Below are positions 46,303 through 56,810 of a stretch of DNA of 64,000 nt, piece by piece. The notes beneath the pieces are model-generated. The model made no database searches and was not told the origin of the DNA. It saw nothing but the letters and a program-made list of their open reading frames with translations. The DNA is taken from contig NC_017671.1 in the NCBI RefSeq assembly GCF_000284595.1, positions 1,273,001-1,337,000 of the forward strand, given 5' to 3'. Origin of the DNA: Stenotrophomonas maltophilia D457. Lineage in GTDB: Bacteria > Pseudomonadota > Gammaproteobacteria > Xanthomonadales > Xanthomonadaceae. The first letter of the stretch is position 1. Each line of letters begins with the position of its first letter. The position numbers were made by a program, and so were the translations under genes.

Positions 46303-47922
46303 GTGAGTTCACCGAAGATGTTGCGGGGCCTGCTGTCGTTCAGCAGCATGACCATGGTCTCGCGGGTTCTCGGACTTGTCCGGGATCAGGTGATCACTAC
46401 CACGTTCGGCACCAATGCGGTTACCGATGCGTTCTGGGTTGCCTTCAGGATACCCAATTTCCTGCGCCGGTTGTTCGCGGAGGGGTCCTTCTCCACCGCC
46501 TTCGTGCCGGTGTTCACCGAGGTGAAGGAGACCCGCAGCCACGCCGAACTGCGTGAGCTGATGTCCCGGACCGCCGGCACCCTGGGCGGGGTGCTGATGC
46601 TGGTCACCGCCCTGGCGCTGATCTTCGCGCCGCAGCTGGCGGTGGCATTCTCAAGTGGTGCTGATACCGACCCGGTCAAGCAGACCCTGCTGGTCGACCT
46701 GTTCCGCCTGACCTTCCCGTTCCTGCTGTTCGTGTCGCTGACCGCGCTGGCCGGCGGTGCGCTGAACAGCTTCCAGCGCTTCGCGATGCCGGCGCTGACC
46801 CCGGTCATCCTCAACCTGTGCATGATCGCCGGCGCGCTGTGGCTGGCGCCACGCCTGGGCGGCACGCCGGAAAAGCAGATCCTGGCGCTGGGCTGGGCGG
46901 TACTGGCGGCTGGCCTCCTGCAGCTGCTGTTCCAGCTGCCCTCGCTGAAGGGCATCAACCTGCTGACCCTGCCGCGCTGGGGCTGGAACCATCCGGGCGT
47001 GCGCAAGGTGCTGACGCTGATGGTGCCGACCCTGTTCGGTTCGTCGGTGGCGCAGATCAACCTGCTGCTGGATACCCTCATCGCGGCCAAGCTGACCGAC
47101 GGCTCGCAGTCCTGGCTGTCGCTGGCCGATCGCTTCCTGGAGCTGCCGCTGGGCGTGTTCGGCGTGGCGCTGGGCACGGTGATCCTGCCGGCGCTGGCCC
47201 GCCACCACGTCAGCACCGACCGCGAGGGCTTCTCGCGCTCGCTGGACTGGGGCCTGCGCATGACCCTGCTGATCTCGGTGCCGGCGATGCTGGGCCTGGT
47301 GCTGCTGGCCGAGCCGCTGATCGCCACCCTGTTCCAGTACCGCCAGTTCACCGCGTTCGATACCCGCATGACCGCGCTGTCGGTGTATGGCCTGAGCTTC
47401 GGCCTGCCGGCGTTCGCCCTGCTCAAGGTGGTGTTGCCGGCCTTCTACGCCCGCCAGGACACCAAGACCCCGGTGCGCGCCGGTGTTGCCGCGCTGGTGG
47501 CCAACATGGTGTTCAACTTCGCCCTGCTGGCCGTGCTGTACCAGGTGATGGTGCCGGACGCGCTGAAGGCACAGGGCGTGATGGCGGCGATCGGCAAGCA
47601 GCCGGGCCTGCACCTGGCGCTGGGCATTGCCAGTGCGCTGTCCAGTTACCTGAACCTGGGCCTGCTCTGGTACTGGCTGGGCAAGACCGACGTCTACCAG
47701 CGGCGGCCGGGCTGGGGCGGCTATCTGGTGCGGCTGGGGGTGGCCTGCGTGGCCATGGTCGGCGTGCTGCTGGCCCTGCTGCACTGGGTCCCCGACTTCA
47801 CCGGCATGGACAAATGGCACCGTATCGGTGGCCTGATGCTGCTGGTCGGCGGCGGCGGCGCGACCTACGTGGTGGCCATGCTGGCGATGGGCTTCCGCCC
47901 GCGCGACCTGCGCGGGCATTGA
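46303..47922 (+). CDS. murJ: Lipid II flippase MurJ (GTG start)
   Basis: 539 residues, 14 predicted helices. It exports lipid II across the inner membrane for peptidoglycan synthesis. N-terminal MVSRVLGLVRDQVITTTFG and the charged cavity motif FRIPNFLRRLFAEGSFSTAF are conserved MVF/MurJ features. Translation starts at GTG (GTGAGTTCACCG); the first ATG (MLRGLL) would remove conserved N-terminal residues. Confidence 0.96.
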   Translation: MSSPKMLRGLLSFSSMTMVSRVLGLVRDQVITTTFGTNAVTDAFWVAFRIPNFLRRLFAEGSFSTAFVPVFTEVKETRSHAELRELMSRTAGTLGGVLMLVTALALIFAPQLAVAFSSGADTDPVKQTLLVDLFRLTFPFLLFVSLTALAGGALNSFQRFAMPALTPVILNLCMIAGALWLAPRLGGTPEKQILALGWAVLAAGLLQLLFQLPSLKGINLLTLPRWGWNHPGVRKVLTLMVPTLFGSSVAQINLLLDTLIAAKLTDGSQSWLSLADRFLELPLGVFGVALGTVILPALARHHVSTDREGFSRSLDWGLRMTLLISVPAMLGLVLLAEPLIATLFQYRQFTAFDTRMTALSVYGLSFGLPAFALLKVVLPAFYARQDTKTPVRAGVAALVANMVFNFALLAVLYQVMVPDALKAQGVMAAIGKQPGLHLALGIASALSSYLNLGLLWYWLGKTDVYQRRPGWGGYLVRLGVACVAMVGVLLALLHWVPDFTGMDKWHRIGGLMLLVGGGGATYVVAMLAMGFRPRDLRGH

Positions 47923-47997
47923 TCGCGGTCCGTGGCGGCTATACTTCAGGGTTACACCATTGAAGCGGCGGCCCCGGTCGGGCCGGAACGAGAGTTG

Positions 47998-48945
47998 ATG
48001 AGCAGGCTGTTCAGAAGCGTCGAGGGCGGGGAGCTGTTCCCCAACGGAAGCGTGGTCTGTATCGGTGCATTCGACGGCCTCCACCTGGGCCATCGTGCGC
48101 TGGTCCGCCACGCGGTTGCCCGCGCGCGCGCCTTGGGCGTGGCCGCAGTGGCCGTGGCATTCGAGCCGCTGCCGCGTGAATTCTTCGCCCAGGGCACGCC
48201 GCCGCCGCGGCTGACCCTGGCGCGCAGCAAGGTCGAGATCCTGCGCGAGCTCGGCGTCGATGCGATCGGCCTGCTGCGTTTCGACGCGGCGATGGCGGCG
48301 ATGCCGGCCGAGACCTTCGTGCGCCGGTTGCTGGTGCACCGGCTGGGCGCCCGCGAAGTGTGGATCGGGCCCGAGTTCTGCTTCGGCAACCGCCGCCGCG
48401 GTGATCTGGCACTGCTGCAGGAGATGGGCGCCGAACTCGGCTTCACCGCGGGCGAGATCGAAGCGGTGGACCTGCATGGCGAGCGCATCTCCAGCACCCG
48501 CATCCGCCAGCTGCTGCAGGAGGGCGATTTCGCCCGCGCCAACGACCTGCTCGGCCGCCCCTACGCGATCAGCGGGCGGGTGGTGCGCGGGCGCCAGCTC
48601 GGCCGTACGCTGGGCTTCCCCACCGCCAACCTGCGCTTCCCGAAGACCCCGGCACTGTCGGGCATCTACGCGACCTGGGTGCACGGCGTGTTCGACCAGC
48701 CCTGGCCTTCGGTGTCCAGCTTCGGTACGCGGCCGACGGTGGAGGGCGTGGAGCCGCTGCTGGAAGCCCACCTGTTCGATTTCCAGGGCGACCTGTACGG
48801 CCGCCACATCGACGTGGAGTTCGTTGCCAAGCTGCGCGACGAAGAGAAATTCAATGATCTGGCGGCGCTGACCGACCAGATGCACCGCGACGCCGAACAG
48901 GCGCGCGCCATCCTTTCCGAACATAGATTGCGAGCCACTGCGTGA
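47998..48945 (+). CDS. ribF: Bifunctional riboflavin kinase/FAD synthetase RibF
   Basis: 315 residues. N-terminal adenylyltransferase with [21 protein letters not shown]-terminal flavokinase with [20 protein letters not shown] and FPTANL. It makes FMN and FAD. Start [11 protein letters not shown] chosen; the frame is open 22 codons upstream. A possible TATACT -10 lies about 55 bp upstream. Its last codon/stop overlaps the GTG start of ileS (GTGA). First gene of the conserved ribF-ileS-lspA-ispH operon. Confidence 0.96.
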   Translation: MSRLFRSVEGGELFPNGSVVCIGAFDGLHLGHRALVRHAVARARALGVAAVAVAFEPLPREFFAQGTPPPRLTLARSKVEILRELGVDAIGLLRFDAAMAAMPAETFVRRLLVHRLGAREVWIGPEFCFGNRRRGDLALLQEMGAELGFTAGEIEAVDLHGERISSTRIRQLLQEGDFARANDLLGRPYAISGRVVRGRQLGRTLGFPTANLRFPKTPALSGIYATWVHGVFDQPWPSVSSFGTRPTVEGVEPLLEAHLFDFQGDLYGRHIDVEFVAKLRDEEKFNDLAALTDQMHRDAEQARAILSEHRLRATA

Positions 48946-51773
48946 GCCAGGACTACAAGACCACCCTGAACCTGCCAGCCACCGAATTCCCGATGCGCGG
49001 CGACCTGCCCAAGCGCGAGCCGGGCATTCTGGCGCGGTGGGAAGAGCAGGGGCTCTACCAGCAGCTGCGCGACAACGCCGCCGGCCGCCCGCTGTTCGTG
49101 CTGCATGACGGCCCGCCATACGCCAACGGCCGCATCCACCTGGGCCACGCGGTCAACAAGATCCTGAAGGACATCATCGTCAAGTCGCGCTACCTGGCCG
49201 GCTTCGATGCGCCCTACGTGCCGGGCTGGGACTGCCATGGCCTGCCGATCGAGATCGCGGTCGAGAAGAAGTGGGGCAAGGTCGGCACCAAGCTTGACGC
49301 CGTCGAATTCCGCCAGAAGTGCCGCGAGTTCGCCGAAGAGCAGATCAACATCCAGCGCGTGGACTTCAAGCGCCTGGGCGTGACCGGTGACTGGGACAAC
49401 CCGTACAAGACCCTGAGCTTCGATTTCGAAGCCAACGAGATCCGCGCGCTGGCCAAGGTCGTGGCCAACGGCCACCTGGTCCGCGGCGCCAAGCCGGTGT
49501 ACTGGTGCTTCGACTGTGGCTCGGCGCTGGCCGAGGCCGAGATCGAGTACCAGGAAAAGGAATCGCCGGCGATCGACGTCGCCTACGCTGCACGCGATGC
49601 GCAGGCCATCGGCCAGGCGTTCGGCGTGAGCGTGCCGGTCGACGTCGAAGTGGCCGTACCGATCTGGACCACCACGCCGTGGACGCTGCCGGCCTCGCTG
49701 GCGGTGTCGCTGGGCGCGGAGATCCGCTACGTGCTGGCCGAAGGCCCGGCCCACAACGGCAAGCGCCGCTGGCTGGTGCTGGCCGCGGCCCTGGCCGAGC
49801 GCGCGCTGCAGCGCTATGGCGTGGACGAAGTGGTGCTGCACGGTGAAACCACCGGCGCTGCGCTGGAAAACCAGCTGCTGGCGCATCCGTTCTACCCGGA
49901 GCGCGAGATCCTGGTGCTCAATGGCGACCATGTCTCCGACGAGGACGGTACCGGTGCGGTGCACACCGCCCCCGGCCACGGCCAGGAAGACTTCGTGGTC
50001 AGCCAGAAGTACGGCCTGCTGGACAAGTACAACGCTGGCCAGGTCACTCCGATCGACGGCCGCGGCGTGTACCTGGAATCGACCCCGCCGGCCGGTGACG
50101 TGGTGCTGGCGGGCCAGCACCTGTGGAAGGCGCAGGAGGCCATCGTCGGCGTGCTGCGCGACAACGGTTCGCTGCTGGCGTTCCATCCGATCCGCCACAG
50201 CTACCCGCACTGCTGGCGCCACAAGACGCCGGTGGTGTTCCGCGCCACCCCGCAGTGGTTCATCTCGATGGACAAGGCCAACCTGCGCAACGATGCGCTG
50301 GCCGCCATCGACACCGTCGGCTGGTTCCCGACCTGGGGCAAGGCGCGCATCCAGAGCATGGTCGACGGTCGCCCGGACTGGACCATCTCGCGCCAGCGCA
50401 CCTGGGGCGTGCCGATCGCACTGTTCACCCACCGCCAGACCGGCGAGATCCATCCGCGTTCGGTGGAGCTGATGCAGCAGGTCGCCGACCGCGTCGAAGC
50501 CGAGGGCATCGACGTGTGGTATTCGCTGGACGCCGCCGAACTGCTCGGTGCCGACGCGGCCGACTACGAGAAAGTCACCGACATCCTCGACGTCTGGTTC
50601 GATTCGGGCGTGACCCATGAAGGCGTTCTCGCCGCGCGTGGCTTCGGCAAGCCGGCCGACCTGTACCTGGAAGGGTCCGACCAGCACCGCGGCTGGTTCC
50701 AGTCCTCGCTGCTGACCGGCGTGGCGATCGACAAGCGCGCCCCGTACAAGCAGTGCCTGACCCACGGCTTCACCGTGGACGAGCACGGCCGCAAGATGTC
50801 CAAGTCGCTGGGCAACGGTATCGAGCCGCAGGACATCATGAACAAGCTGGGCGCGGACATCCTGCGCCTGTGGATCGCCTCGGCCGACTACAGCAACGAG
50901 ATGTCGCTGTCGCAGGAGATCCTCAAGCGCAACGCCGACGCCTACCGCCGCCTGCGCAACACCGCGCGCTTCCTGCTCGGCAACCTGGACGGTTTCGACC
51001 CGGCGCTGCACCTGCAGCCGCTCGAGCAGATGGTCGCGCTGGACCGCTGGATCGTGCACCGCGCGTGGGAGCTGCAGGAGAAGATCAAGGCGGCCTACGA
51101 CGGCTACAACATGGCCGAGATCGTGCAGCTGCTGCTGAACTTCTGCAGCGTGGACCTGGGCTCGCTGTACCTGGACGTGACCAAGGACCGCCTGTACACG
51201 ATGCCGACCGATTCGCACGGTCGCCGTTCGGCGCAGAGCGCGATGTACCACATCGCCGAAGCGTTCACCCGCTGGGTGGCGCCGATCCTGACCTTCACCG
51301 CCGACGAGCTGTGGGGCTACCTGCCGGGCGAACGCGCCGGGCACGTGCTGTTCACCACCTGGTACGACGGCCTGGCGCCGCTGCCGGCCGATGCCCAGCT
51401 CAACGCCGCCGACTTCGACCAGCTGCTGGCCGTGCGCGAGCAGGTGGCCAAGGTGCTCGAACCGATGCGTGCCAACGGTGCGATCGGTGCCGCGCTGGAA
51501 GCGGAGATCACCATCGCCGCCAGCGAAGAGCAGGCCGCGCGCTGGCAGCCGCTGGCCGATGAACTGCGTTTCCTGTTCATCAGTGGCGACGTGCAGGTGC
51601 GCCCGGCGACCACCGACGAGGTGTTCGTCAGCGCCCAGCCGACTACCAAGGCCAAGTGCGTGCGCTGCTGGCACCACCGCGCCGACGTCGGCAGCAACGC
51701 CGACCATCCCGAGCTGTGCGGCCGTTGCGTGAGCAACGTGACCGGCGCCGGCGAAGTGCGGAGCTGGTTCTGA
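48942..51773 (+). CDS. ileS: Isoleucyl-tRNA synthetase (GTG start)
   Basis: 943 residues, class I aaRS. HIGH-like [28 protein letters not shown] for ATP, CP1 editing domain, and a C-terminal zinc finger [13 protein letters not shown]...CGRC (typical of bacterial type 1 IleRS). Starts at GTG overlapping the ribF stop. Its TGA shares a base with the lspA ATG. Full length with no frameshift. Confidence 0.98.
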   Translation: MSQDYKTTLNLPATEFPMRGDLPKREPGILARWEEQGLYQQLRDNAAGRPLFVLHDGPPYANGRIHLGHAVNKILKDIIVKSRYLAGFDAPYVPGWDCHGLPIEIAVEKKWGKVGTKLDAVEFRQKCREFAEEQINIQRVDFKRLGVTGDWDNPYKTLSFDFEANEIRALAKVVANGHLVRGAKPVYWCFDCGSALAEAEIEYQEKESPAIDVAYAARDAQAIGQAFGVSVPVDVEVAVPIWTTTPWTLPASLAVSLGAEIRYVLAEGPAHNGKRRWLVLAAALAERALQRYGVDEVVLHGETTGAALENQLLAHPFYPEREILVLNGDHVSDEDGTGAVHTAPGHGQEDFVVSQKYGLLDKYNAGQVTPIDGRGVYLESTPPAGDVVLAGQHLWKAQEAIVGVLRDNGSLLAFHPIRHSYPHCWRHKTPVVFRATPQWFISMDKANLRNDALAAIDTVGWFPTWGKARIQSMVDGRPDWTISRQRTWGVPIALFTHRQTGEIHPRSVELMQQVADRVEAEGIDVWYSLDAAELLGADAADYEKVTDILDVWFDSGVTHEGVLAARGFGKPADLYLEGSDQHRGWFQSSLLTGVAIDKRAPYKQCLTHGFTVDEHGRKMSKSLGNGIEPQDIMNKLGADILRLWIASADYSNEMSLSQEILKRNADAYRRLRNTARFLLGNLDGFDPALHLQPLEQMVALDRWIVHRAWELQEKIKAAYDGYNMAEIVQLLLNFCSVDLGSLYLDVTKDRLYTMPTDSHGRRSAQSAMYHIAEAFTRWVAPILTFTADELWGYLPGERAGHVLFTTWYDGLAPLPADAQLNAADFDQLLAVREQVAKVLEPMRANGAIGAALEAEITIAASEEQAARWQPLADELRFLFISGDVQVRPATTDEVFVSAQPTTKAKCVRCWHHRADVGSNADHPELCGRCVSNVTGAGEVRSWF

Positions 51774-52297
51774 TGGCCGCGCCCCGTCCGCATCCGAACG
51801 CCCTGGTCTGGCTGCTGCTGTCGGTGGCCATCATCGGCCTGGACCAGTGGTCCAAGGCCTGGGTGCTGTCCAGCCTGCCGGAGTTCCAGCCGGTGGTGGT
51901 CATCGACGGCTTCTGGAACTGGTACCGCACCTACAACACCGGCGCGGCATTCAGTTTCCTGAGCGACGCCGGTGGCTGGCAGAAGTACTTCTTCACCGCG
52001 CTGGCGATCGCCATCAGCGGGCTGATGGCGTGGTGGCTGCGCGGCACCGCCCGCGGCAACTGGAAGGCCGCGGTGCCGTATGCGCTGATCATCGGCGGCG
52101 CCATCGGCAACGTGATCGACCGCCAGGTGCACGGCCACGTGGTCGACTTCATCCAGTGGTACGTGGGCAGCTACACCTGGCCCTCGTTCAACATCGCCGA
52201 CTCGGCCATCGTGGTGGGTGCCATCGGCATCGCACTGTTTGGCCTGTTCGACGGCAAGTCCGCCAAAAAGGCGGATAATGCCAACCCGAAACCGTAA
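51773..52297 (+). CDS. lspA: Lipoprotein signal peptidase LspA
   Basis: 174 residues, four helices. Aspartyl protease of the inner membrane cleaving prolipoproteins after diacylglyceryl transfer. Catalytic Asp motifs [15 protein letters not shown] and FNIADSAIV; conserved [10 protein letters not shown] loop. A longer in-frame opening upstream lies within ileS and was rejected. Confidence 0.97.
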   Translation: MAAPRPHPNALVWLLLSVAIIGLDQWSKAWVLSSLPEFQPVVVIDGFWNWYRTYNTGAAFSFLSDAGGWQKYFFTALAIAISGLMAWWLRGTARGNWKAAVPYALIIGGAIGNVIDRQVHGHVVDFIQWYVGSYTWPSFNIADSAIVVGAIGIALFGLFDGKSAKKADNANPKP

Positions 52298-52324
52298 GCC
52301 GGCTGCCGCCGGGAGACTGAACTG

Positions 52325-53275
52325 ATGGATGTGCTGCTCGCCAACCCGCGTGGTTTCTGTGCCGGTGTCGATCGTGCGATCGAGATCGTCAAGCGCGCGA
52401 TCGAAACGCTGGGCGCGCCCATCTATGTCCGCCATGAAGTGGTGCACAACCGCTTCGTGGTCGACGACCTGAAGCAGCGCGGCGCGATCTTCGTCGAGGA
52501 ACTCGACGAGGTTCCGGACAACAACACCGTGATCTTCAGCGCGCATGGCGTGTCCCAGGCCGTGCGCCAGGAAGCCGAGCGCCGTGGCCTGAAGGTGTTC
52601 GACGCCACCTGCCCGCTGGTGACCAAGGTCCACTTCGAGGTCGCGCGCCACTGCCGTGCCGGCCGTGACGTGGTGCTGATCGGCCACGCCGGTCACCCGG
52701 AGGTGGAAGGCACCATGGGCCAGTGGAACCGCGAAGCCGGGACCGGGCAGATCTACCTGGTCGAGGATGTCGAGCAGGTCGCGACGCTGCAGATCAACCA
52801 GCCGGAAAACTTCGCCTACACCACCCAGACCACGCTGTCGGTGGATGACACGCGCGGCATCATCGATGCGCTGCGCGAGCGGTTCCCTGCGATGCAGGGC
52901 CCGAAGAACGACGACATCTGCTACGCCACGCAGAACCGCCAGGATGCTGTGCGCGACCTGGCCAAGCGCTGCGACCTGGTGCTGGTGGTCGGTTCGCCGA
53001 ACAGCTCCAACTCCAACCGTCTGAGCGAGCTGGCCCGCCGCGAAGGCGTGGAGTCGTATCTGATCGATGGTGCGCACGAGATCGACCCGGCATGGGTGGC
53101 AGGCAAGCAGCACATCGGCGTGACCGCCGGCGCCTCGGCGCCGCAGGTGCTGGTCGATGGCGTGCTGGCGCGCCTGGCCGAGCTGGGCGCCAGCGGCGTG
53201 GGCGAGCTGGACGGCGAACCGGAATCGATGGTGTTCGCGCTGCCGAAGGAACTGCGCCTGCGCCTGGTCGACTGA
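52325..53275 (+). CDS. ispH: 4-hydroxy-3-methylbut-2-enyl diphosphate reductase IspH
   Basis: 316 residues. Last step of the MEP isoprenoid pathway, making IPP and DMAPP. The three [Fe-S] cysteines are Cys12 (RGFCAGV), Cys96 (DATCPLV) and Cys199 (NDDICYAT); substrate residues HEVVHN, AHGV and SSNSNR also present. fkpB, which lies between lspA and ispH in enterobacteria, is absent here. A REP-like hairpin follows. Confidence 0.98.
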   Translation: MDVLLANPRGFCAGVDRAIEIVKRAIETLGAPIYVRHEVVHNRFVVDDLKQRGAIFVEELDEVPDNNTVIFSAHGVSQAVRQEAERRGLKVFDATCPLVTKVHFEVARHCRAGRDVVLIGHAGHPEVEGTMGQWNREAGTGQIYLVEDVEQVATLQINQPENFAYTTQTTLSVDDTRGIIDALRERFPAMQGPKNDDICYATQNRQDAVRDLAKRCDLVLVVGSPNSSNSNRLSELARREGVESYLIDGAHEIDPAWVAGKQHIGVTAGASAPQVLVDGVLARLAELGASGVGELDGEPESMVFALPKELRLRLVD

Positions 53276-53347
53276 GCGCGGAACGACGTCTGCAGGGTAC
53301 GGCCCGCCACTACCCGGTGTGGGTGCGAACCGAAACTGATCTGGTGG

Positions 53348-53367
53348 GTGCGAACCTTGGTTCGCAC
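53348..53367. repeat. REP-like hairpin with GTGGGT head
   Basis: GTGCGAACC/GGTTCGCAC with TT loop, preceded by GTGGGT and by a partial copy (GGGTGCGAACC) 27 bp upstream. Same architecture as the GTGGGT-headed hairpins near DUF819 but a different stem. Confidence 0.65.
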
Positions 53368-53473
53368 GCCTTTGGCATGGCCGGGTGGGCGCACCGCCCA
53401 TGACCTTTGGCCATGGGGCCGGCCATCGCACAGGCCTAGCATCGGAGGATTCCCCGTTGTTGGAAACTGCCTG

Positions 53474-55357
53474 ATGAAGACCCGAGCCCTGGCGATGTCG
53501 TTGCTGTTCGCGCTGGCGGCCACGCCTGCACTTGCGCAGACCTCGCCACCGGCCAACGCGGCGGCCCCAGGACTGCTGCGCATCGATGTGGACGCGCGCG
53601 ATCTGGCCCGGCGCATCTTCAAGGTGACCGCCACCGTGCCGGCCAAGCCCGGCCCCATGACCCTGCTGTACCCGCAGTGGATTCCCGGCAACCATTCGCC
53701 CACCGGCCCGATCGACAAGCTGGCCGGCCTGCGCGTGACCGCCAACGGCAAGCCGCTGGCCTGGCAGCGCGATCAGTACAACGTCTATGCGTTCAAGGTG
53801 AACGTGCCCGAGGGCGCCAGCGAGATCGTCGCCCACTTCGATTTCCTGTCCTCGCAGGGCGGCAGCCAGGGCCGGGTGGTGATGACCCCGGAAATGCTCA
53901 ACCTGCAGTGGAACGCCAACTCGCTGTATCCGGCCGGCATCGACGCGCGCCAGCTGCAGGCGCAGGCCAGCGTTACCCTGCCCAAGGGCTGGTCGTTCGC
54001 CACTGCATTGGAGACCGCGCGCCGCGACGGTGACACCGTGGTGTTCAAGCCGATCTCCTATGACCATCTGGTCGATTCGCCCTTGTTTGCCGGCGAGCAC
54101 TACCAGCGCATCGATCTCGATCCGGGCGCGAAGGTGCCGGTGCACCTCAACGTGTTTGCCGACGACGCCAAATCGCTGAAGCCGAGCGAGGCGCAGATCA
54201 CGATGCACCGCGCGCTGGTGCAGCAGGCCGACAAGCTTTACGGCGCGCGGCACTACAACCACTATGAGTTCCTGCTGGCATTGACCGACCGCCTCGGTGG
54301 CATCGGCCTGGAGCATCACCGTTCCAGCGAGAACAGTGCCGACCCGGGCTACTTCACCGAGTGGGACAACAACGCGTGGATGCGCGATCTGCTGCCGCAC
54401 GAGTACACCCATTCCTGGAATGGCAAGTACCGTCGCGGCGCCGATCTGGCCACCGCCAACTTCAACACGCCGATGGGCGATAGTCTGCTGTGGGTCTACG
54501 AAGGCCAGACCCAGTTCTGGGGCCAGGTGCTGGCGGCGCGTTCAGGGCTGTGGTCGACCGCGCAGGCGCGCGACATGCTGGCCAACGTGGCCGCGACCTA
54601 TGACCGTGGTCGCCCGGGCCTGGCCTGGCGGCCGCTGCAGGACACCACCAATGACCCGACCATCGCGCAGCGCCGCACGCTGCCTTACCGCAACTACCAG
54701 ATGAGCGAGGACTACTACTCCGGCGGCCAGATGCTGTGGCTGGAAGTGGAGGGCAAGCTGCGCGAACTGAGCGGCAACCGGCGCAGCCTGGATGACTTCG
54801 CACGTGCGTTCTTCGGCGTCGGCAACGGCGACTGGGACGTCAACCCGTACACCTTCAACGACGTGGTCGCGACCTTGAACGGCATAGCGCCGTATGACTG
54901 GGCGACGTTCCTGCGCGGGCGCCTGGACGGCCACGGTTCGTTGACCGGCGGCCTGGAACTGGCGGGCTGGAAGCTGGTCTACCGCGATACGCCGAACGAC
55001 GCCTACAAGGCACAGGAAAAACGCGCCAAGGCGGCGCTGCTGGCGTACTCGCTGGGTGCGACCGTGCTCGACAGCGGTGTGGTCGGCGACGTGATCTGGG
55101 ACAGCCCGGCGTTCAATGCCGGCCTGGCGCCGGGCATGAAGGTGATTGCCGTTGGCGGGCGCGAGTACAGCAGCCAGCGCTTGAAGGATGCGGTAGCTGC
55201 GGCGGCGAAGGACAAGGCGCCGATCGTGCTGCTGGTGAAGCAGTTCGACCGCATCGAAACGATGAACATCGCCTACCACGGTGGCCTGCAGTACCCGGTG
55301 CTGGAGCGTATCGCCGGCAAGCCTGACCGCCTTGCGGACCTGTGGAAGGCGCGATGA
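53474..55357 (+). CDS. Secreted M61 (glycyl aminopeptidase-type) metallopeptidase with PDZ domain
   Basis: 627 residues with signal peptide (MKTRALAMSLLFALAATPAL, cleavage after AQ). N-terminal beta domain, catalytic M61 domain with His309-Glu310-Tyr-Thr-His313 (PHEYTHSWNGKYRR) and downstream zinc ligand Glu343 in WVYEGQTQFW, and a C-terminal PDZ-like module at about 520-600 (GVVGDVIWDSPAFNAGLAPG). Releases N-terminal Gly/Ala in characterised relatives. The stop overlaps the YhhN ATG (ATGA). Confidence 0.9.
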   Translation: MKTRALAMSLLFALAATPALAQTSPPANAAAPGLLRIDVDARDLARRIFKVTATVPAKPGPMTLLYPQWIPGNHSPTGPIDKLAGLRVTANGKPLAWQRDQYNVYAFKVNVPEGASEIVAHFDFLSSQGGSQGRVVMTPEMLNLQWNANSLYPAGIDARQLQAQASVTLPKGWSFATALETARRDGDTVVFKPISYDHLVDSPLFAGEHYQRIDLDPGAKVPVHLNVFADDAKSLKPSEAQITMHRALVQQADKLYGARHYNHYEFLLALTDRLGGIGLEHHRSSENSADPGYFTEWDNNAWMRDLLPHEYTHSWNGKYRRGADLATANFNTPMGDSLLWVYEGQTQFWGQVLAARSGLWSTAQARDMLANVAATYDRGRPGLAWRPLQDTTNDPTIAQRRTLPYRNYQMSEDYYSGGQMLWLEVEGKLRELSGNRRSLDDFARAFFGVGNGDWDVNPYTFNDVVATLNGIAPYDWATFLRGRLDGHGSLTGGLELAGWKLVYRDTPNDAYKAQEKRAKAALLAYSLGATVLDSGVVGDVIWDSPAFNAGLAPGMKVIAVGGREYSSQRLKDAVAAAAKDKAPIVLLVKQFDRIETMNIAYHGGLQYPVLERIAGKPDRLADLWKAR

Positions 55358-56043
55358 AACCGCGCGCCCGCGATGGCATGATCCTGTTGATGGCGATCCT
55401 CGCCATCCTCGGTGCATTCCTGCACGGCGACGGGCGCTGGCTGCATTGGCTGGCCAAGCCGACCACCACGCTGCTGATCGCTGCCATCGCCTGGCGCGTG
55501 CATGATCCAGCGCAGCCGTTCTACCGACGCGCGGTGCTGGCTGGCATGCTGCTGTCGTGCGTGGGGGATATCGCGCTGATGTTGCCGGTGGATGCGTTCG
55601 TGCCGGGGCTGGTCGCGTTCCTGCTGGCGCACCTCTGCTACATCGTCGCCTTCCGCGATGGCCTGCGTGCCGGACGTGGCCTGCTTGCCGCCAGCGTCCT
55701 GCTCGGCGCGTTCGCTGTACTGAATGTACTTGGTCTGTGGCCGCACCTGCCCGCACCGATGCGCATTCCGGTGCTGGCATACGTGGTGGTGCTGGCCTCG
55801 ATGGCGGTCCTGGCGCTCGCACGCCAGTGGCGGCGACCGCACACCGATGCAATGGATGCCAGCAGCTCCCGCTGGGCGGCCGCCGGTGCGCTGCTGTTCG
55901 TCGCCAGCGACTCGCTGCTGGCCTGGGACCGCTTCGCCGGCGGCCTGCCACTGGCCAGCCTGCTGGTGCTGTCCACCTACTACGGCGCGCAGTACGCCAT
56001 CGCCCGCTCCGTGAAACAGCAAAAAGGGGACGGAGGGGATTAA
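55354..56043 (+). CDS. YhhN/lysoplasmalogenase-like membrane protein whose stop lies in a repeat
   Basis: 229 residues, about eight helices. Family members (human TMEM86, Legionella homologue) hydrolyse lysoplasmalogen; conserved WLHWLAKPTTTLLIAAIAW, SCVGDIALML and the C-terminal LVLSTYYGAQYAIA are present. After that hydrophilic residues QQKGDGGD are read from the inverted repeat, whose ATTAAG provides the stop codon. It is coupled to the M61 gene by a 4-bp overlap. Confidence 0.85.
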   Translation: MKPRARDGMILLMAILAILGAFLHGDGRWLHWLAKPTTTLLIAAIAWRVHDPAQPFYRRAVLAGMLLSCVGDIALMLPVDAFVPGLVAFLLAHLCYIVAFRDGLRAGRGLLAASVLLGAFAVLNVLGLWPHLPAPMRIPVLAYVVVLASMAVLALARQWRRPHTDAMDASSSRWAAAGALLFVASDSLLAWDRFAGGLPLASLLVLSTYYGAQYAIARSVKQQKGDGGD

Positions 56044-56094
56044 GTCGCAGACGGCACCAAGGCACAAACGACTTAATCCCCTCCGTCCCCTTTT
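56022..56094. repeat. Inverted repeat, GGGGACGGAGGGGATTAAG family (copy 4), overlapping a gene end
   Basis: 26-bp perfect arms ending TTAAGTCG/CGACTTAA with a 21-nt loop. Its left arm contributes the final residues and stop codon of the YhhN gene; its right end lies 8 bp from the stop of the convergent gene, so it fills the whole intergenic gap. Confidence 0.95.
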
Positions 56095-56102
56095 CGCGTT
56101 GA

Positions 56103-56810
56103 CTATCGGAGGGTCGCGTTGCCAGAACGGCCTTGTGCGTCGAAAGAGAGTCGTGCGGACTGGCGATCACCGGCGACTTCGTCCGGCAGCCAGACCAGAG
56201 TGCCACCCTTGCGCACGATCACATAGACGTGGCCGACTTCACCGGGAGTGCCCATCAATGCGTTGCGCTGTGCCTGCAGTGCCTGGGCCACGCGCGGCAC
56301 CGCCTCGAAATCGATGTTGGCCAGCGCCGTGCTGCTGCGGCGCAGGGTGATGGTGGGCGCGAAGCGCTGCGGATTGACCGGGTCGCCCTTGCGCCACTGG
56401 CCGCGTTCGAAGTGGTAGCTGTCCACGCGTGACGGCTGCTGCGGATCCACCAGGTCCAGATTGATCCGGCCATCGTCGTAGAAGTGGATGCTGTGGAATA
56501 CCGTCAGCCGGTGCCCGGCCAGCGCAGGCATCTGTTCCAGTGCCTGGCGGGCGGCCAGCAGGTAGTCCGCATCGAACAACCGGTTGTTGCGTTCGGGCAC
56601 CGGCGGCAACCGCGGCTCGGTCATCGGCGCGAGCGAAGCGGGCCTCTCGCGCGCTGGCGGCATGGCGATCGGCGCGCTTGCGCTGTCGGCCTGCACCGAA
56701 TGGCCCAGTGTTTCGCCCAGCGTCTGCAGGGCTCCGCCTGCCACGGCGACGCCGGCCAGCACCAGCAACACCACGGAGAACACCAGCCGGGTCGAGGGCG
56801 GCTGCTTCAT
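56103..56810 (-). CDS. Uncharacterised envelope protein
   Basis: 235 residues. N-terminal hydrophobic stretch (TRLVFSVVLLVLAGVAVAGG) is a signal anchor or signal peptide. The remainder is soluble, with RNNRLFDADYLLAARQALEQ and a C-terminal YVIVRKGGTLVWLPDEVAGD. No known domain recognised. Coupled (4-bp overlap) downstream of the DUF3592-like gene, so the pair likely acts together at the membrane. Confidence 0.6.
   Translation of the reverse strand: MKQPPSTRLVFSVVLLVLAGVAVAGGALQTLGETLGHSVQADSASAPIAMPPARERPASLAPMTEPRLPPVPERNNRLFDADYLLAARQALEQMPALAGHRLTVFHSIHFYDDGRINLDLVDPQQPSRVDSYHFERGQWRKGDPVNPQRFAPTITLRRSSTALANIDFEAVPRVAQALQAQRNALMGTPGEVGHVYVIVRKGGTLVWLPDEVAGDRQSARLSFDAQGRSGNATLR

Noticed and set aside
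48666..51707. Over 1000-codon minus-strand frame opposite ileS
   Set aside because: The opposite strand encodes a complete IleRS with HIGH-like and KMSKS motifs and a zinc finger; the frame is a GC-bias artefact.
51317..54412. 1031-codon minus-strand frame spanning lspA, ispH and M61 gene
   Set aside because: It crosses three well-supported plus-strand genes and their intergenic gaps; translation is Arg/His/Val-rich without domains.
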